Shown: piece by piece, positions 1 through 8,870 of the stretch
Position numbering within the stretch: the first letter of the stretch is position 1
Layout of the letters: every line of letters starts with the position of its first letter
NCBI GenBank assembly: GCA_016869435.1
Contig: VGEB01000019.1
Coordinates: 1 to 38,297, forward strand
Source: Alphaproteobacteria bacterium
GTDB taxonomy: Bacteria; Pseudomonadota; Alphaproteobacteria; Rhizobiales; Beijerinckiaceae
DNA: 38,297 bases
Reading direction: 5' to 3'
Notes under the pieces: model-generated
What the model saw: only the letters and a program-made list of their open reading frames with translations
What the model was told of the DNA's origin: nothing
The model's database searches: none
Position numbers and translations under genes: made by a program

Positions 1-733
1 CTGACCTTCTAATCCGAACGCCTGTGTATACGACCGTATTATCGATGGAGAGGTCACCTTTGGTACGAAAATTACGAATATCAACTTGACCGTCTTTTCC
101 TGCAACGATTGATCGATCCAGCACTAGTGAATAGGGGAGATTTAGGCCATTCAAATCGAGGCCAGAACAAAATATTGCGCCAATAATTCGTATTCCGGTC
201 GGATTGATGTCCTGAGCCGCCTGTCGCATCAACACTTTTACGATGTCATTCTCCAAAATCCTCAGATCGGTGTATTCGTCACAAGTTTTGACTGCGTCAA
301 TCTTATGCGGATGAGCAAACTGACTTCTTTTTTCTGTCGCGGCTTCGTTTCTATCCAAGAAGTCGCCGCCCTTCCGATGCGTAGCGCAAACCACGCCAGG
401 CGCCTCGGCGATGAGAACCGCTTCCATTCCTACCTTGAGACACGCAATAATTTTACTCGGCGCGGAGTTGCCGGTGGGCGCGCAAAATACGCCATCTATG
501 CCTTGCGGCGAGGCGATAGCGCCCATCCCCATTCGCGCGCAGGCGCTCGCTCTGTCCGTGCGGGCCGAAGATGAGCTTGTTCCGCTCTCGTTGCGCTTCA
601 CGTCGAATGCCGTTGCGAATGCATGAAACGCCAATACGTTCAACGCCCATGCTGCGAGCAAGAGACATGACAGTACCCGCCGCAACGATGGAAACGAACG
701 CTTTTTCGGCCCAAATGACGCGCAACCAATCAT
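1..733 (-). CDS. exported beta-helix-like protein, C-terminus cut by left window edge
   Basis: An open frame runs on the minus strand from ATG at 733-731 to the window edge without a stop (244 codons visible). The N-terminus looks exported: a basic stretch (KKRSFPSLRR, about residues 10-19), then a hydrophobic core (VLSCLLLAAWALNVLAF) and an alanine-rich possible cleavage site near residue 40. The middle (about 75-130) is cysteine-containing with no domain I can name. From about residue 175 the chain alternates short hydrophobic strands with charged turns (GIRIIGAIFCSGLDLNGL, then LPYSLVLDRS), resembling right-handed beta-helix or pentapeptide-like proteins in which each rung carries a leucine/phenylalanine ladder. 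The 3' half (1-330) is less GC-rich than the rest of the window. A weak AAGGAT lies about ten bases upstream of the start. Function unknown. Confidence 0.65.
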   Translation of the reverse strand, partial: MIGCASFGPKKRSFPSLRRVLSCLLLAAWALNVLAFHAFATAFDVKRNESGTSSSSARTDRASACARMGMGAIASPQGIDGVFCAPTGNSAPSKIIACLKVGMEAVLIAEAPGVVCATHRKGGDFLDRNEAATEKRSQFAHPHKIDAVKTCDEYTDLRILENDIVKVLMRQAAQDINPTGIRIIGAIFCSGLDLNGLNLPYSLVLDRSIVAGKDGQVDIRNFRTKGDLSIDNTVVYTGVRIRRS

Positions 734-892
734 CTATTCGCCCATCCTTGTCTCGCGAGACGGGACGATCCAATCAAAACGGATTCAAATCTTGCAACGC
801 TGTTTGTAGCGCCGCGCACAAAATTCAAATATCGCCGCCACAATGTCCGTCAAGATCAAAAACGCGTTAACGCGCGCGGTTCAAAAGCGCAT

Positions 893-1591
893 CTATGCCT
901 CCCGCCGCCCCCGAAACCCCGTCGCCAACACATAGAGTTCGGCGGAATCCGCCCGGCTCGCGGCCGGCTTAACGTGGCGCACGGTCGAAAAATCGCGCTT
1001 GAGCCGCGACAGCAATTGTCCCTCCGTTCCGCCCTGCAGCACCTTGGCGACGAAAAAGCCGCCGGGCGCCAGAACGTCGCAGGCGAAATCGGCGGCGAGT
1101 TCGGCAAGCGCGACGATGCGCAAATGGTCCGTCGCCTTATGGCCGGTGGCGTTCGCCGCCATGTCCGACATCACGCCGTCAGCCTCGCCGCCGAGCATGT
1201 TGGTGATGAAATCCGGCGCGTCCGCGTCGTTGAAATCCTTCACGGCGAATTCGACGCCGGCGATCGGCTCCATGTCGAGAAGGTCGACCGCGACGACTTT
1301 GCCTTTCCCGTCTTTCGCCTTGACCCGCGCGGCGGCGACCTGCGACCAGCCGCCGGGCGCGGCGCCAAGATCGACGATGCGCCCGCCAGGCTTGAAGAGA
1401 TGATAGCGATCGTCCATCTCGATGAGCTTATAGGCGGCGCGCGAGCGATAGCCCTCGCGCTTGGCGCGCGCGACATAAGGGTCGTTGAGCTGGCGCTCCA
1501 GCCATAACGTCGACGAGAGCGAACGCTTGCGCGCGGTCTTGACCCGCGTCTTGAGCGACCGGCCGCCTTCGCGCCCCGACTCTTTCGTCAC
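893..1591 (-). CDS. rlmE: 23S rRNA (uridine-2'-O-)-methyltransferase RlmE (FtsJ/RrmJ)
   Basis: RlmE methylates the 2'-OH of a uridine in the A loop of 23S rRNA within the 50S subunit, using SAM. The 232-residue protein has the SAM-binding motif [14 protein letters not shown] (about 73-86) and the K-D-K-E catalytic set expected for the family: K55 in [10 protein letters not shown]143 in MSDMAAN, K183 in AKVLQGG and E218 in AELYVLA. I chose the GTG start at 1591 because the family homology begins just after it and because its GTGA overlaps the TGA stop of the upstream ABC transporter, a typical translational coupling. A longer in-frame extension upstream reads as low-complexity shadow of the transporter. 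Identity is secure; the coupling to a transporter gene is the odd part. Confidence 0.95.
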   Translation of the reverse strand: MTKESGREGGRSLKTRVKTARKRSLSSTLWLERQLNDPYVARAKREGYRSRAAYKLIEMDDRYHLFKPGGRIVDLGAAPGGWSQVAAARVKAKDGKGKVVAVDLLDMEPIAGVEFAVKDFNDADAPDFITNMLGGEADGVMSDMAANATGHKATDHLRIVALAELAADFACDVLAPGGFFVAKVLQGGTEGQLLSRLKRDFSTVRHVKPAASRADSAELYVLATGFRGRREA

Positions 1592-3687
1592 GCATGCACC
1601 TTGTCGCGCGGGCTGAAGACGCCGCCCGGCGCCGGCTCCATCACGATGTGTCGGTCGTGGAAGGCGCGCAGCGTGGAGCGGTGGCCGATCGAGACGATCG
1701 TCGTTCGCGGCAAGCGCTCGCGCAGCATGGCGTAGATGTCGTCTTCGAGCTGTTCGTCGAGCGCCGACGTCGCTTCGTCGAGGAAGAGCCAATCCGGCTT
1801 GGCGAGAAGCGCGCGGGCGATGGCGACGCGCTGCTGTTCGCCGCCGGAAAGGCGCTGGCCCCAGTTATTCTCTTCATCGAGACGCTCGACGAAAGGCGCG
1901 AGCCGCGCGGCGCGCAGCGCCTCCTGCATTTCTGCCGGCGAGTGGTCGCGGACGCTGCCGGGATAGACGATCGCTTCGGACAGCGCGCCCATCGGAATGT
2001 AGGGACGTTGCGGCGCCAGCATCACCTTGGCGCCGCGGGGCGTCAGCACCTCGCCCGAAGCGTAAGGCCAGACGCCGGCGATGGCGCGAAACAGCGTCGA
2101 CTTGCCCGAACCCGACGGGCCGGTAAGCAGCGTCGACTGACCGGCAGCGAACGTCAGATCGTCAACCGTCACGATGTTGCGCCCGTCGGGCAAGGCAAGC
2201 GTCAGCGCGCGCAGACGAATGTCCGCGCCATCGGTCGGCGCGACGATGCGCGTTTCGGACATTTCCGCGCGCGCCGTTGCGATCGCGTGATCAAACGACG
2301 TCAACCGATCCAGCACCGATTTAAAATTGGCGAGAGAGGTGTAATAGTTGATGAAGAAGGTGAGCGCGCTTTCGACCCGCCCGAAGGCGCTCGCGGTCTG
2401 GGTCATGACGCCGAGTTGGATGCGGCCGGCGAAATAGAAGGGCGCGGTGATCACGTAAGGAATGATCGGCGACAGCTGTCCGTAGGTGGAGGTGAACGCC
2501 ATCAGCTGCTTGCGCTTCTGCACAATCGCCAGATAGTTGACGATAATGCCGGCGAAGCGTCGGAGCAGCGAGCCGCGCTCGGCAGGTTCGCCGCCAAGCA
2601 GCGCGATCTGCTCGGTATATTCGCGCAATCGCGCCAGCGAAAAGCGGAAATCGGCCTCGCGCCTCTGCCGATCGAAGTAGAGCCCGGTGAGCGAGTGGCC
2701 AATCAGATGCGTCACCAGCGTTCCCACCGCCGCATAGAGCAGCACCACCCAGAAGAGAAAGCCCGGAACATAAATTTCAGTTCCAGGCAGCGGGTAATTG
2801 CCCGACAATTCCCAGAGCACATAGGCGAAGGACACGAGCGAGCTTAAGGTGGCGATCAGCAGGATCGAATAGGAGTAGACGCCGTAGCCTTCCTCTCCGC
2901 CGCCAATGAATCGATTGACGTCTTCCGCGATGCGCTGATCGGGATTGTCGGCGCCGCCGCCGACGAGCGCCATGCCGTAATGCGCATGCGCGCCGAGCCA
3001 GCGCTCAATGTAATGTTCCGTCAGCCAACGGCGCCAGCGGATAACGAGCATGGACTGCAAAACGAATTCGATGATCACGGAGACGACGTAAACGAACGCC
3101 CATGGCGTGAAGACGAACAATAGCTGCCGCCAGAACTCTGGGGCGTTTTTCTCTTGAATAGCGTTGAACCAATCGCGATTGAAAAAGGACAGTCGCACCG
3201 TGATGCCGACCTGTCCTTGGTTGAGAAGCACCAGCACGACCACCATGGCGATGGCGATGGCGCTTTCGCGCGCCGCAAAGGGCGGGAACGGCCAGACGCG
3301 TCCTTCGCCGCGCTCCAGCGTATCGAAATAGAGGTCGGCGATGCGCGTCATTTCTCGAACGACGGGAATATGAGAGACCGCGTAAACGATGATCGAGAAC
3401 ACCGCGACGGTGAGCGGCATGGTCTCGGGCGGCGCGTAGTCGTTCAGCCACTCGGGCCACACACCTTCCGCCTGCATAAGGCCGATGAGGCCGAAGACGA
3501 TGGTCTCCGTCGAAAAAATGCAGGCGAAAATTCTCAGGAAGCTCGACATGTCTCGGGCGCGCCACGTGGTATAAGCGCAAAGCGCCGAGGCGACGGCCAG
3601 GACAAAGAGACTGGAGTCGCCCTTATGGAGGCCGACCAACGCGGTAAGGGCCGCGAAGACGGCGACCGCCACGCTCAATTTCTGCAT
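1588..3687 (-). CDS. SbmA/BacA-type ABC transporter with fused permease and ATPase
   Basis: A 699-residue fused transporter of the YddA/BacA-ABC type. The N-terminal half carries hydrophobic segments (the first at residues 5-25) and SbmA/BacA-like sequence, including a segment reading [11 protein letters not shown] before the central membrane helices. The C-terminal half is an ABC ATPase: Walker [10 protein letters not shown] near residue 522, signature [15 protein letters not shown] near 611, and Walker [13 protein letters not shown] just after it. Relatives move peptides, cobalamin or very-long-chain fatty-acid precursors across the inner membrane; the substrate here cannot be read from sequence. 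ATG at 3687 is preceded by AAGGTG at a suitable distance. The stop overlaps the rlmE start by four bases, so the two are probably co-translated. Confidence 0.9.
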   Translation of the reverse strand: MQKLSVAVAVFAALTALVGLHKGDSSLFVLAVASALCAYTTWRARDMSSFLRIFACIFSTETIVFGLIGLMQAEGVWPEWLNDYAPPETMPLTVAVFSIIVYAVSHIPVVREMTRIADLYFDTLERGEGRVWPFPPFAARESAIAIAMVVVLVLLNQGQVGITVRLSFFNRDWFNAIQEKNAPEFWRQLLFVFTPWAFVYVVSVIIEFVLQSMLVIRWRRWLTEHYIERWLGAHAHYGMALVGGGADNPDQRIAEDVNRFIGGGEEGYGVYSYSILLIATLSSLVSFAYVLWELSGNYPLPGTEIYVPGFLFWVVLLYAAVGTLVTHLIGHSLTGLYFDRQRREADFRFSLARLREYTEQIALLGGEPAERGSLLRRFAGIIVNYLAIVQKRKQLMAFTSTYGQLSPIIPYVITAPFYFAGRIQLGVMTQTASAFGRVESALTFFINYYTSLANFKSVLDRLTSFDHAIATARAEMSETRIVAPTDGADIRLRALTLALPDGRNIVTVDDLTFAAGQSTLLTGPSGSGKSTLFRAIAGVWPYASGEVLTPRGAKVMLAPQRPYIPMGALSEAIVYPGSVRDHSPAEMQEALRAARLAPFVERLDEENNWGQRLSGGEQQRVAIARALLAKPDWLFLDEATSALDEQLEDDIYAMLRERLPRTTIVSIGHRSTLRAFHDRHIVMEPAPGGVFSPRDKVHA

Positions 3688-3769
3688 CTTTCACCTTGGA
3701 TATGAGAAGCCGCTCGGCTCGCCGCGAACGCATCGCTGGCGACGACCGTCTAGCTCCATGATAGAGGAA

Positions 3770-4102
3770 TCAGTCCTCTTCAGGAATGATCGGATCCCCG
3801 TTGACGTGGGCGACGAGCACGGGCGAAGCCTTGAAGGTCAGCACTCGGCGCGGCGTAATCGTGGCCTCGACGCCGGTTTTGGGATTGCGTCCGACGCGCT
3901 CGCGCTTGTCGCGCACGTTAAAGGTTCCAAAGGACCGCAGCTTGACGGATTCGCCGCGCAGCAAGGCTTCGCTGATCTCGTCAAAGGTGGCGTCCAGCAT
4001 TTTGCGGGCTTCGGCGCGGGAAAGCGAAGGACAGCAGCTGTAGACTGCTTCTCGCAGCGCGGCCCGCGTCAAGGTGCTGCCCGGAGGAGCTCTCCTTACC
4101 AT
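3770..4102 (-). CDS. ihfA: integration host factor subunit alpha
   Basis: A 110-residue HU/IHF-family DNA-bending protein. The body SRAEARKMLD...FDEISEALLRGESVKLRSFGTF and the DNA-contacting arm RVGRNPKTGVE...ITPRRVLTF match IHF-alpha rather than HU, notably the NPKTG turn whose proline intercalates in DNA. The acidic tail PIIPEED is longer than usual. ATG at 4102 gives the standard IHF-alpha N-terminus (a few residues before TLTRAALREAV). No clear ribosome site precedes it, so a start further upstream at a TTG (4174) cannot be excluded. IHF-alpha normally pairs with IHF-beta, which is not in this window. Confidence 0.85.
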   Translation of the reverse strand: MVRRAPPGSTLTRAALREAVYSCCPSLSRAEARKMLDATFDEISEALLRGESVKLRSFGTFNVRDKRERVGRNPKTGVEATITPRRVLTFKASPVLVAHVNGDPIIPEED

Positions 4103-4496
4103 GCGGACGAAGCGCCCAATGCTTGCTTTATCGGGAACGGGCCGAACACAACTCCCCCTCGAAGCTTCTTGCAATCGTCACTCGCAATAAATGGGCGCTG
4201 AGCCCAGATCGCGATACTAGGCATAAAATATCGATTTGCAAGGGCGATCAAGCGTCGCGCGGCGCTCCGAACTCAGGTTAGCAGCTAAAGGATCGCCAAA
4301 GGCAATTTTCCTTGCCGCGGATTGATTTGGGCCGCCGCGATACCGGCCGCGCCTTCGCCGCGTTTGAAGAATGGTCGCGCTTGAAGTCGCCTCTCGACCA
4401 ATTTTCGATCTACGCAAGCCGCGGCGCGCCGTCGGCGTTACGATGCCCAGTTGCGGGCGCTACGACGCCGTCGCCGCCCGGGGCGAAGCGAAGGCC
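4103..4496. other. intergenic stretch, no gene seen
   Basis: About 390 bases lie between the start of ihfA and the end of the bactofilin gene, both on the minus strand. Short open frames exist on both strands but none has a ribosome site, codon pattern or family resemblance. The ihfA promoter should lie here. I see no clear stem-loop terminator for the bactofilin-side transcript. Confidence 0.5.
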
Positions 4497-5084
4497 TCAG
4501 GCGCCCGACGAGGACTTGCGGCCGATGAGCGAACGCGTCGTTACCCGCTTGCCGTCGCCTTCGGCGGCCAGATACAGACGGCCTTTGGCGGGCTTGGCGG
4601 CTGCGGCGCTGCGCACCGCCTCATTGATGCGGTCGATCGACGAGGTCGAAGGCTTAGGCGGCGCGGCGGCGATCCCCGCCCGTTCGGCGCGATTGCCGCT
4701 TGTTTTTGCCGCCGGCGTCGGCTTGGCGGCGCGATAGTCCTCGAGCGCCGTCAGTTCGCCGACGATGACGGCGCCCTTCTCGAGCTCGATCTCGCCATAG
4801 GTGATTTTGCCCTCGACGCGCCCGCTGGCGCGAACGACGAGCAATTGCTTGATCTCGACATGGTCGGAAATCCGGCCGCTGACGTCGGCTTCAGTGGCGC
4901 TGACATTGCCGCGAATGACGCCGCCCCGCCCGACCTGAATGACGCGCGCCGAAACGTCGCCTTCGATCGCGCCGTCGACGACGATGACATCCGAGGCCGA
5001 GATTTCGCCCTTAAGCGTCACGCCGGCGCCGATATAGGCGACGTTCTCTTCTTCCGGTCGAAAATCCATCGCGTTCTTCGCCAT
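4497..5084 (-). CDS. bactofilin (polymer-forming cytoskeletal protein)
   Basis: A 195-residue bactofilin (DUF583). The core, about residues 15-110, is a row of beta-helix rungs with the typical repeated glycine and valine spacing (GAGVTLKGEISASD, VDGAIEGDVSA, GGVIRGNVSA, ASGRVEGKITYG). Bactofilins polymerise without nucleotide into filaments at the membrane and help localise cell-wall enzymes or set cell shape. The tail from about residue 120 is alanine-, proline- and lysine-rich and probably disordered. ATG at 5084 is preferred over the TTG six bases upstream because AGGAG sits seven bases before it. No M23 peptidase partner gene, often adjacent to bactofilins, is present. Confidence 0.9.
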   Translation of the reverse strand: MAKNAMDFRPEEENVAYIGAGVTLKGEISASDVIVVDGAIEGDVSARVIQVGRGGVIRGNVSATEADVSGRISDHVEIKQLLVVRASGRVEGKITYGEIELEKGAVIVGELTALEDYRAAKPTPAAKTSGNRAERAGIAAAPPKPSTSSIDRINEAVRSAAAAKPAKGRLYLAAEGDGKRVTTRSLIGRKSSSGA

Positions 5085-5168
5085 CGCCAAGCTCCTCGGT
5101 CGCTGAAAATGTGCGCAAAAGCTTACGTTGAGCCCGCCTCCACATTCAACGGTAAAATGCGCGCCGGC

Positions 5169-6122
5169 TCAGCGTGATTTTTCACTTGGTTCAGACAGCG
5201 GATGGAGATCGCGCACCATGGCGCGCATGCGCTCGTCGAGCACATGCGTATAGATCTGGGTCGTTGAAATATCGGCATGGCCGAGCAACTCCTGCACCAC
5301 GCGCAGATCGGCGCCGTTCTGCAGCAGATGGCTCGCAAAGGCGTGACGCAGCGCGTGCGGATGCATGGCGGACGCAGGCAGGCCGGCGGCGCTGGCGAGC
5401 GCCTTGAGATCGCGTGCGAAGGCCTGGCGCGTGAGATGGCCGCTGTCGCTGTCGGCGGGGAAGAGAAAGGCAGACGCGGCTCGCTCGGGCGCCGTCGCCT
5501 CGAGAAGCTTGCGATAGGACAGAAGCGCGCGCCGCGCGCGATCGGTCAGCGGCGCCAGCCGTTCGCGCCCGCCCTTGCCACGAATGGCGATGAAAGGATC
5601 GCGCGCATGCGCGGCGCTTTTCGGCAGCGACACGAGTTCGGAAACACGTAGGCCGGTGGCGTAGAGCGTTTCGAGCAGCGCATAAAGGCGCGCGGCGCAG
5701 AGCCGTTCGCGAACGGACCGGCGTTCGTCGTCTAGCCCTTCGCCGGCCACGGCGAGCAGGCGATCGATTTCCGCGGCGGAGAAGACGCCCGGCGCGCTGC
5801 GCCGCAGGCGCGGCCCTTCGAGCGCCGCCGCCGGATCGTCATCGCGATGGCGATCGACGTAGAGAAATTTGTGGAACTGGCGAATGGCCGAAATCCGTCG
5901 CGCCACCGTCGCCGCCGACATGCCGCGCGGCTCCAATGACGCAAGATAGGCGCGGATATCTTCCGTCGTCGCTGCGCCGGGATCGCCGCCGCGCGCGGAA
6001 AGATGGGCGATATAATCGGAAAGATCGCGCCGGTAGGCGTCTTGCGTGTTGCGCGCCGCGCCGCGTTCGGCGGCGAGCATGTCGAGAAAGGCGTCGAGCT
6101 GGCGGGAAGCGCCGGCGTTCAT
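5169..6122 (-). CDS. xerD: site-specific tyrosine recombinase XerD
   Basis: A 317-residue Xer recombinase that with XerC resolves chromosome dimers at dif. The N-terminal SAM-like core-binding domain covers about 5-90 (LDMLAAERGAARNTQDAYRR). The catalytic domain has the complete tyrosine-recombinase set: R159 (GLRVSEL), K183 (RGKGGRERL), H256 and R259 (HALRHAFASH), H282 (LLGHADISTTQ) and nucleophile Y291 (IYTHV). Length and motif spacing are normal, and the position next to a short membrane-protein gene fits chromosomal xerD rather than an integrase of a mobile element. The start at 6122 is supported by GGGGGAG eight bases upstream. Confidence 0.95.
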   Translation of the reverse strand: MNAGASRQLDAFLDMLAAERGAARNTQDAYRRDLSDYIAHLSARGGDPGAATTEDIRAYLASLEPRGMSAATVARRISAIRQFHKFLYVDRHRDDDPAAALEGPRLRRSAPGVFSAAEIDRLLAVAGEGLDDERRSVRERLCAARLYALLETLYATGLRVSELVSLPKSAAHARDPFIAIRGKGGRERLAPLTDRARRALLSYRKLLEATAPERAASAFLFPADSDSGHLTRQAFARDLKALASAAGLPASAMHPHALRHAFASHLLQNGADLRVVQELLGHADISTTQIYTHVLDERMRAMVRDLHPLSEPSEKSR

Positions 6123-6187
6123 GCGCTCAACTCCCCCGGATATCCTTTTGGAGCCCCGCTCGCGTTACGCGCGACGGGAACGACAAC

Positions 6188-6331
6188 TCACTTGTTCAGC
6201 CGTTGCGCCGGAATCGTATAGGTCATCTCGCGCGGCTGCGGCGTCACATAGCCGACGAGCGCGACCATGGCGCCGTAGACGATCGCAGCGACAGCCGCGA
6301 CGACGATCAGAAAGCGGATGAGACTGGGCAA
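6188..6331 (-). CDS. 47-residue single-pass membrane protein upstream of xerD
   Basis: A small gene with start TTG at 6331 and stop TGA at 6190-6188. The product opens MPSLIRFLIVVAAVAAIVYG, one clear transmembrane helix extending to about residue 29, followed by a short polar tail VTPQPREMTYTIPAQRLNK. Reading frame, hydrophobic composition and high third-position GC are those of a real gene. GGGAGC lies upstream at somewhat long spacing. It sits about 65 bases before xerD on the same strand. Short proteins of this kind are often found at this place in Rhizobiales genomes; the function is unknown. The TTG start is the uncertain part. Confidence 0.65.
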   Translation of the reverse strand: MPSLIRFLIVVAAVAAIVYGAMVALVGYVTPQPREMTYTIPAQRLNK

Positions 6332-6575
6332 GGAATCGACTCAGCTCCCGTAAAGCCTGCGACTGTATTCGCCCGAAGGCCCCGCGATTGCAAGCCGCGC
6401 GTCCGTCGACGGCGCGCATGCGCCGGAAATCCTGATAAAAGGCGACGTCGGGGGAAGACAACCAAAAAGGGGAAACGGTTCATTTCGAGATCGCACGCTT
6501 CCCTGACGATTCGACCGCTCATGCGATTACGTTCTTGAAAATGGAGCCCATCCCGAATGCGGCTGGCGCTCAACG

Positions 6576-7178
6576 TCAAAAATGCGCTTCCGTGTCCTCG
6601 TCTTCAGGCCGGATTTCATGGCGCATGATCAGCGGCGCCTGAGTCAGGGCGAAAACGAGCGTCAGCGGCAAGATGCCGAAGACCTTAAAATTCACCCAGT
6701 CGTCGGTCGTCAGCACCCGCCGCAGGACTTCATTGAGCCCTGCGAGGGCGAAGAAGAACAGACCCCAGCGTATCGTGAGCTTGCGCCAGCCGGCGTCGTC
6801 GATATGGATCGCCATGTCGAACACGATCGGCAGCAGCAGCTTGCCGAAATAGAGCGCGCCGATGAGTCCGGCGCCGAAGAGCGTGTAGAGAATCGTCACC
6901 TTCAGCTTGATGAAGGTCTCGTCGTGCAGAAAGTAGGTCAGTGAGCCGAAGATCAGCACCAGCGCCGCAGTGACGACCGGCATCGCCGGCAAATGGCGGG
7001 TCAACGCCCATGATACGGCGAGCGTGACGACAACGCCGGCCATGAGCACGCCGGTCGCGGCGTAAATGCCGTATTTGGCGTTGGCGACGAAGAAGAGCAG
7101 CAGCGGTCCTAATTCCAGTGCGAACTTCAGCCAGGGATTGAGCTTTTTCTTTGCCGCGACGGCCGTTTCCTGCGTCAT
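6576..7178 (-). CDS. yciB: inner-membrane septation protein YciB/IspA family
   Basis: A 200-residue polytopic protein with about five hydrophobic segments and the family hallmarks LNPWLKFALELGPLLLFF near the N-terminus and FGKLLLPIVFD, WRKLTIRWGLFF and LNEVLRR in the second half. YciB acts in the inner membrane and is linked to cell-envelope synthesis and septation, as shown by family members in Shigella and E. coli. The start at 7178 is six bases after the ftsY stop, so it is translated in an operon with ftsY, a gene order common in alphaproteobacteria. The ribosome site is weak, consistent with coupling. The acidic tail RPEDEDTEAHF is ordinary. Confidence 0.93.
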   Translation of the reverse strand: MTQETAVAAKKKLNPWLKFALELGPLLLFFVANAKYGIYAATGVLMAGVVVTLAVSWALTRHLPAMPVVTAALVLIFGSLTYFLHDETFIKLKVTILYTLFGAGLIGALYFGKLLLPIVFDMAIHIDDAGWRKLTIRWGLFFFALAGLNEVLRRVLTTDDWVNFKVFGILPLTLVFALTQAPLIMRHEIRPEDEDTEAHF

Positions 7179-7184
7179 CTGTCT

Positions 7185-8234
7185 TTAGCTTTCCGCATCT
7201 ACCGTTTCATCAAGCCCCGCGATCGCCCGGGCGAAGTCGCGCGCCTCGAAGGGCTCCAGATCTTCGGCGCCTTCGCCGACCCCGATGAAGTGGATCGGCA
7301 GGCCGTAAGTCTCGGCGATGGCGACCAGAATGCCGCCCCGCGCCGTGCCGTCGAGCTTGGTCATCACGAGGCCGGTGACGCCGGCGACGCGCTCGAACAC
7401 ATCCACCTGCTGCAGCGCGTTTTGACCGACGGTGGCGTCGAGAACCAGCAGCACCGCATGCGGCGCTTCGGCCTCAGCTTTTTTCATCACGCGCACGATT
7501 TTTTCAAGCTCGGCCATCAGTTCGGCGCGGTTTTGCAGCCGCCCCGCCGTGTCCATGAGCAGAATGTCGGCGCCCTGCTCCTTGGCGCGCCTGATCGCGT
7601 CGAAGGCGAGGCCGGCGGCGTCGGCCCCTTCCGCGCCAGAAACGACTTCGGCCCCGAGGCGCTCGCCCCAGACCTTGAGCTGTTCGACCGCCGCGGCGCG
7701 GAAGGTGTCGCCCGCCGCGAGCACGACCGTCTTGCCTTCGCCGGTCCATTTCGCGGCGAGCTTGGCGATCGTCGTCGTCTTGCCCGAGCCGTTGACGCCG
7801 ACGACGAGGATAATGAACGGCTTTTTGCTGTCGTCGACGACGAGCGGCGCGGCGACCGGCGTGAGAACGCGCTCGACCTCGCCGGCGAGGATTTCACGCA
7901 CTTCCTCAGGATCGATGTCGCGTTCATAGCGCGCCTTGCCGACCGCCTCGGTGATCCGCGTCGCGGCGCCGACACCGAGATCGGCCCGCAGCAGCACGTC
8001 TTCGAGCTCCTCGAGCGTCAGCGCGTCAAGCTTGCGCTTGGTGAAGACATCGGCGACGCCTTGAGTGATCGCCTGCGAGGTGCGGGAGAGCCCGCCGGAG
8101 AGGCGCGACCACCAGGAGCGCTTTTCTTCCTCGGGAGCCTCCTCTACCGCCGTTTCCGGCGCGGATTCGCTCTGGCCGCCGCCGAACAGGCGGGAGAACA
8201 CGCCGCGTTTCTTGCCTTCCGCTTCCTGGCTCAT
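7185..8234 (-). CDS. ftsY: signal recognition particle receptor FtsY
   Basis: A 349-residue SRP-receptor GTPase that docks ribosome-SRP complexes at the membrane. After a short acidic A domain (about 15-45, PETAVEEAPEEEKRSWW) come the N domain helices and the G domain: P-loop VGVNGSGKTTT, DTFRAAAVEQLK, LMDTAGRLQ, TKLDGTARGG and the C-terminal FIGVGEGAEDLEPF. ATG at 8234 is chosen because GGTGAG precedes it and the sequence MSQEAEGKKRGVFSRLFGG is a usual amphipathic FtsY N-terminus. The in-frame extension further upstream is unlike the family. It is followed immediately by yciB. Confidence 0.95.
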   Translation of the reverse strand: MSQEAEGKKRGVFSRLFGGGQSESAPETAVEEAPEEEKRSWWSRLSGGLSRTSQAITQGVADVFTKRKLDALTLEELEDVLLRADLGVGAATRITEAVGKARYERDIDPEEVREILAGEVERVLTPVAAPLVVDDSKKPFIILVVGVNGSGKTTTIAKLAAKWTGEGKTVVLAAGDTFRAAAVEQLKVWGERLGAEVVSGAEGADAAGLAFDAIRRAKEQGADILLMDTAGRLQNRAELMAELEKIVRVMKKAEAEAPHAVLLVLDATVGQNALQQVDVFERVAGVTGLVMTKLDGTARGGILVAIAETYGLPIHFIGVGEGAEDLEPFEARDFARAIAGLDETVDAES

Positions 8235-8447
8235 GCGCTCACCGAATTCACGGCCTGCCCCTACACGAGTTGCGCGCAAAGGGCCAGCGCCGAAGGCCCT
8301 GGGCGACGCGCCCACATGGGCGAATAAGTCATCCGCCGCAACCCGAGCTATACGTTCTGGCGCCACAAAAATGGGGTCGCAGTCTGTCGAAACGGTCCTT
8401 TGGAGGCCAATTATTGGCGCATCCAATATCCCGAAGGGAGACGCGAA

Positions 8448-8702
8448 ATGAAACGCAACAACCAACGTTTCTTTGCGAGCGCGTTCGCCTTAGCGTCAAT
8501 CTGCGCTGCAGCCGATTCAGCTGTCGCGCAATCACCCGGATATTATGGATATCACGCCGGCCGACAAGGAAGGGCCCGCCCGACGCCTTACGCTGGAGAT
8601 TGTCGACCTCCCTATCCGCCGGGCTACCGTCACGACCTGCAAGGCTGGAACACGGGATTCACGGATCGCGATTTTTCCTGTTACCGGCTCCAAGACGACT
8701 AG
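8448..8702 (+). CDS. small secreted protein of unknown function
   Basis: An 84-residue protein starting at ATG 8448 with an excellent ribosome site (AAGGGAG, seven bases upstream). The N-terminus MKRNNQRFFASAFALASICA followed by SAVAQ is a good Sec signal peptide with cleavage expected after AVA. The mature part is glycine-, tyrosine- and proline-rich (SPGYYGYHAGRQG, CRPPYPPGYRHD) with two cysteines (in GDCRPP and FSCYRL) that could form a disulfide. I do not recognise a family. It is the only plus-strand gene here and stands alone, followed by a strong stem-loop. Confidence 0.7.
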   Translation: MKRNNQRFFASAFALASICAAADSAVAQSPGYYGYHAGRQGRARPTPYAGDCRPPYPPGYRHDLQGWNTGFTDRDFSCYRLQDD

Positions 8703-8708
8703 ATCACG

Positions 8709-8738
8709 CTGCGTTTAGGCGGAATCGCCTAAACGCAG
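8709..8738 (+). terminator. stem-loop after the small secreted protein gene
   Basis: A perfect 13-base-pair stem (CTGCGTTTAGGCG, loop GAAT, CGCCTAAACGCAG) begins seven bases after the stop codon at 8702. There is no long T-run on either side, so termination efficiency is uncertain. It could also be a short palindromic repeat. Confidence 0.5.
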
Positions 8739-8760
8739 ATAAATTGATCGATTCCAAAAG

Positions 8761-8815
8761 TTAGAGCGCGCTCTACGCGAAAAACCGGTTCCCACTTTTT
8801 CGCAGCGCGCTCTAA
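8761..8815. repeat. interspersed palindromic element, TTAGAGCGCGCT ends
   Basis: The outer arms TTAGAGCGCGCT (8761-8772) and AGCGCGCTCTAA (8804-8815) are perfect inverted repeats. Inside are a second, imperfect dyad (GCGAAAAA near 8777 and TTTTTCGC near 8797) and the core ACCGGTTCCCAC. Sequences with this GAAAAAGTGGGAACCGGT core are a familiar intergenic repeat in Rhizobiales; that attribution is from memory and was not checked by search. Confidence 0.65.
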
Positions 8816-8870
8816 AAGCGGCAAGCCGGCTGACGCTTCCTCGCTGTCCCACTCGGCGTTGCCGCGAGCT

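Noticed and set aside
453-773. 106-codon minus-strand frame overlapping the left-edge gene in another frame
   Set aside because: The alternative frame gives a signal peptide and continues to the window edge, while this one ends at 453 with basic low-complexity sequence.
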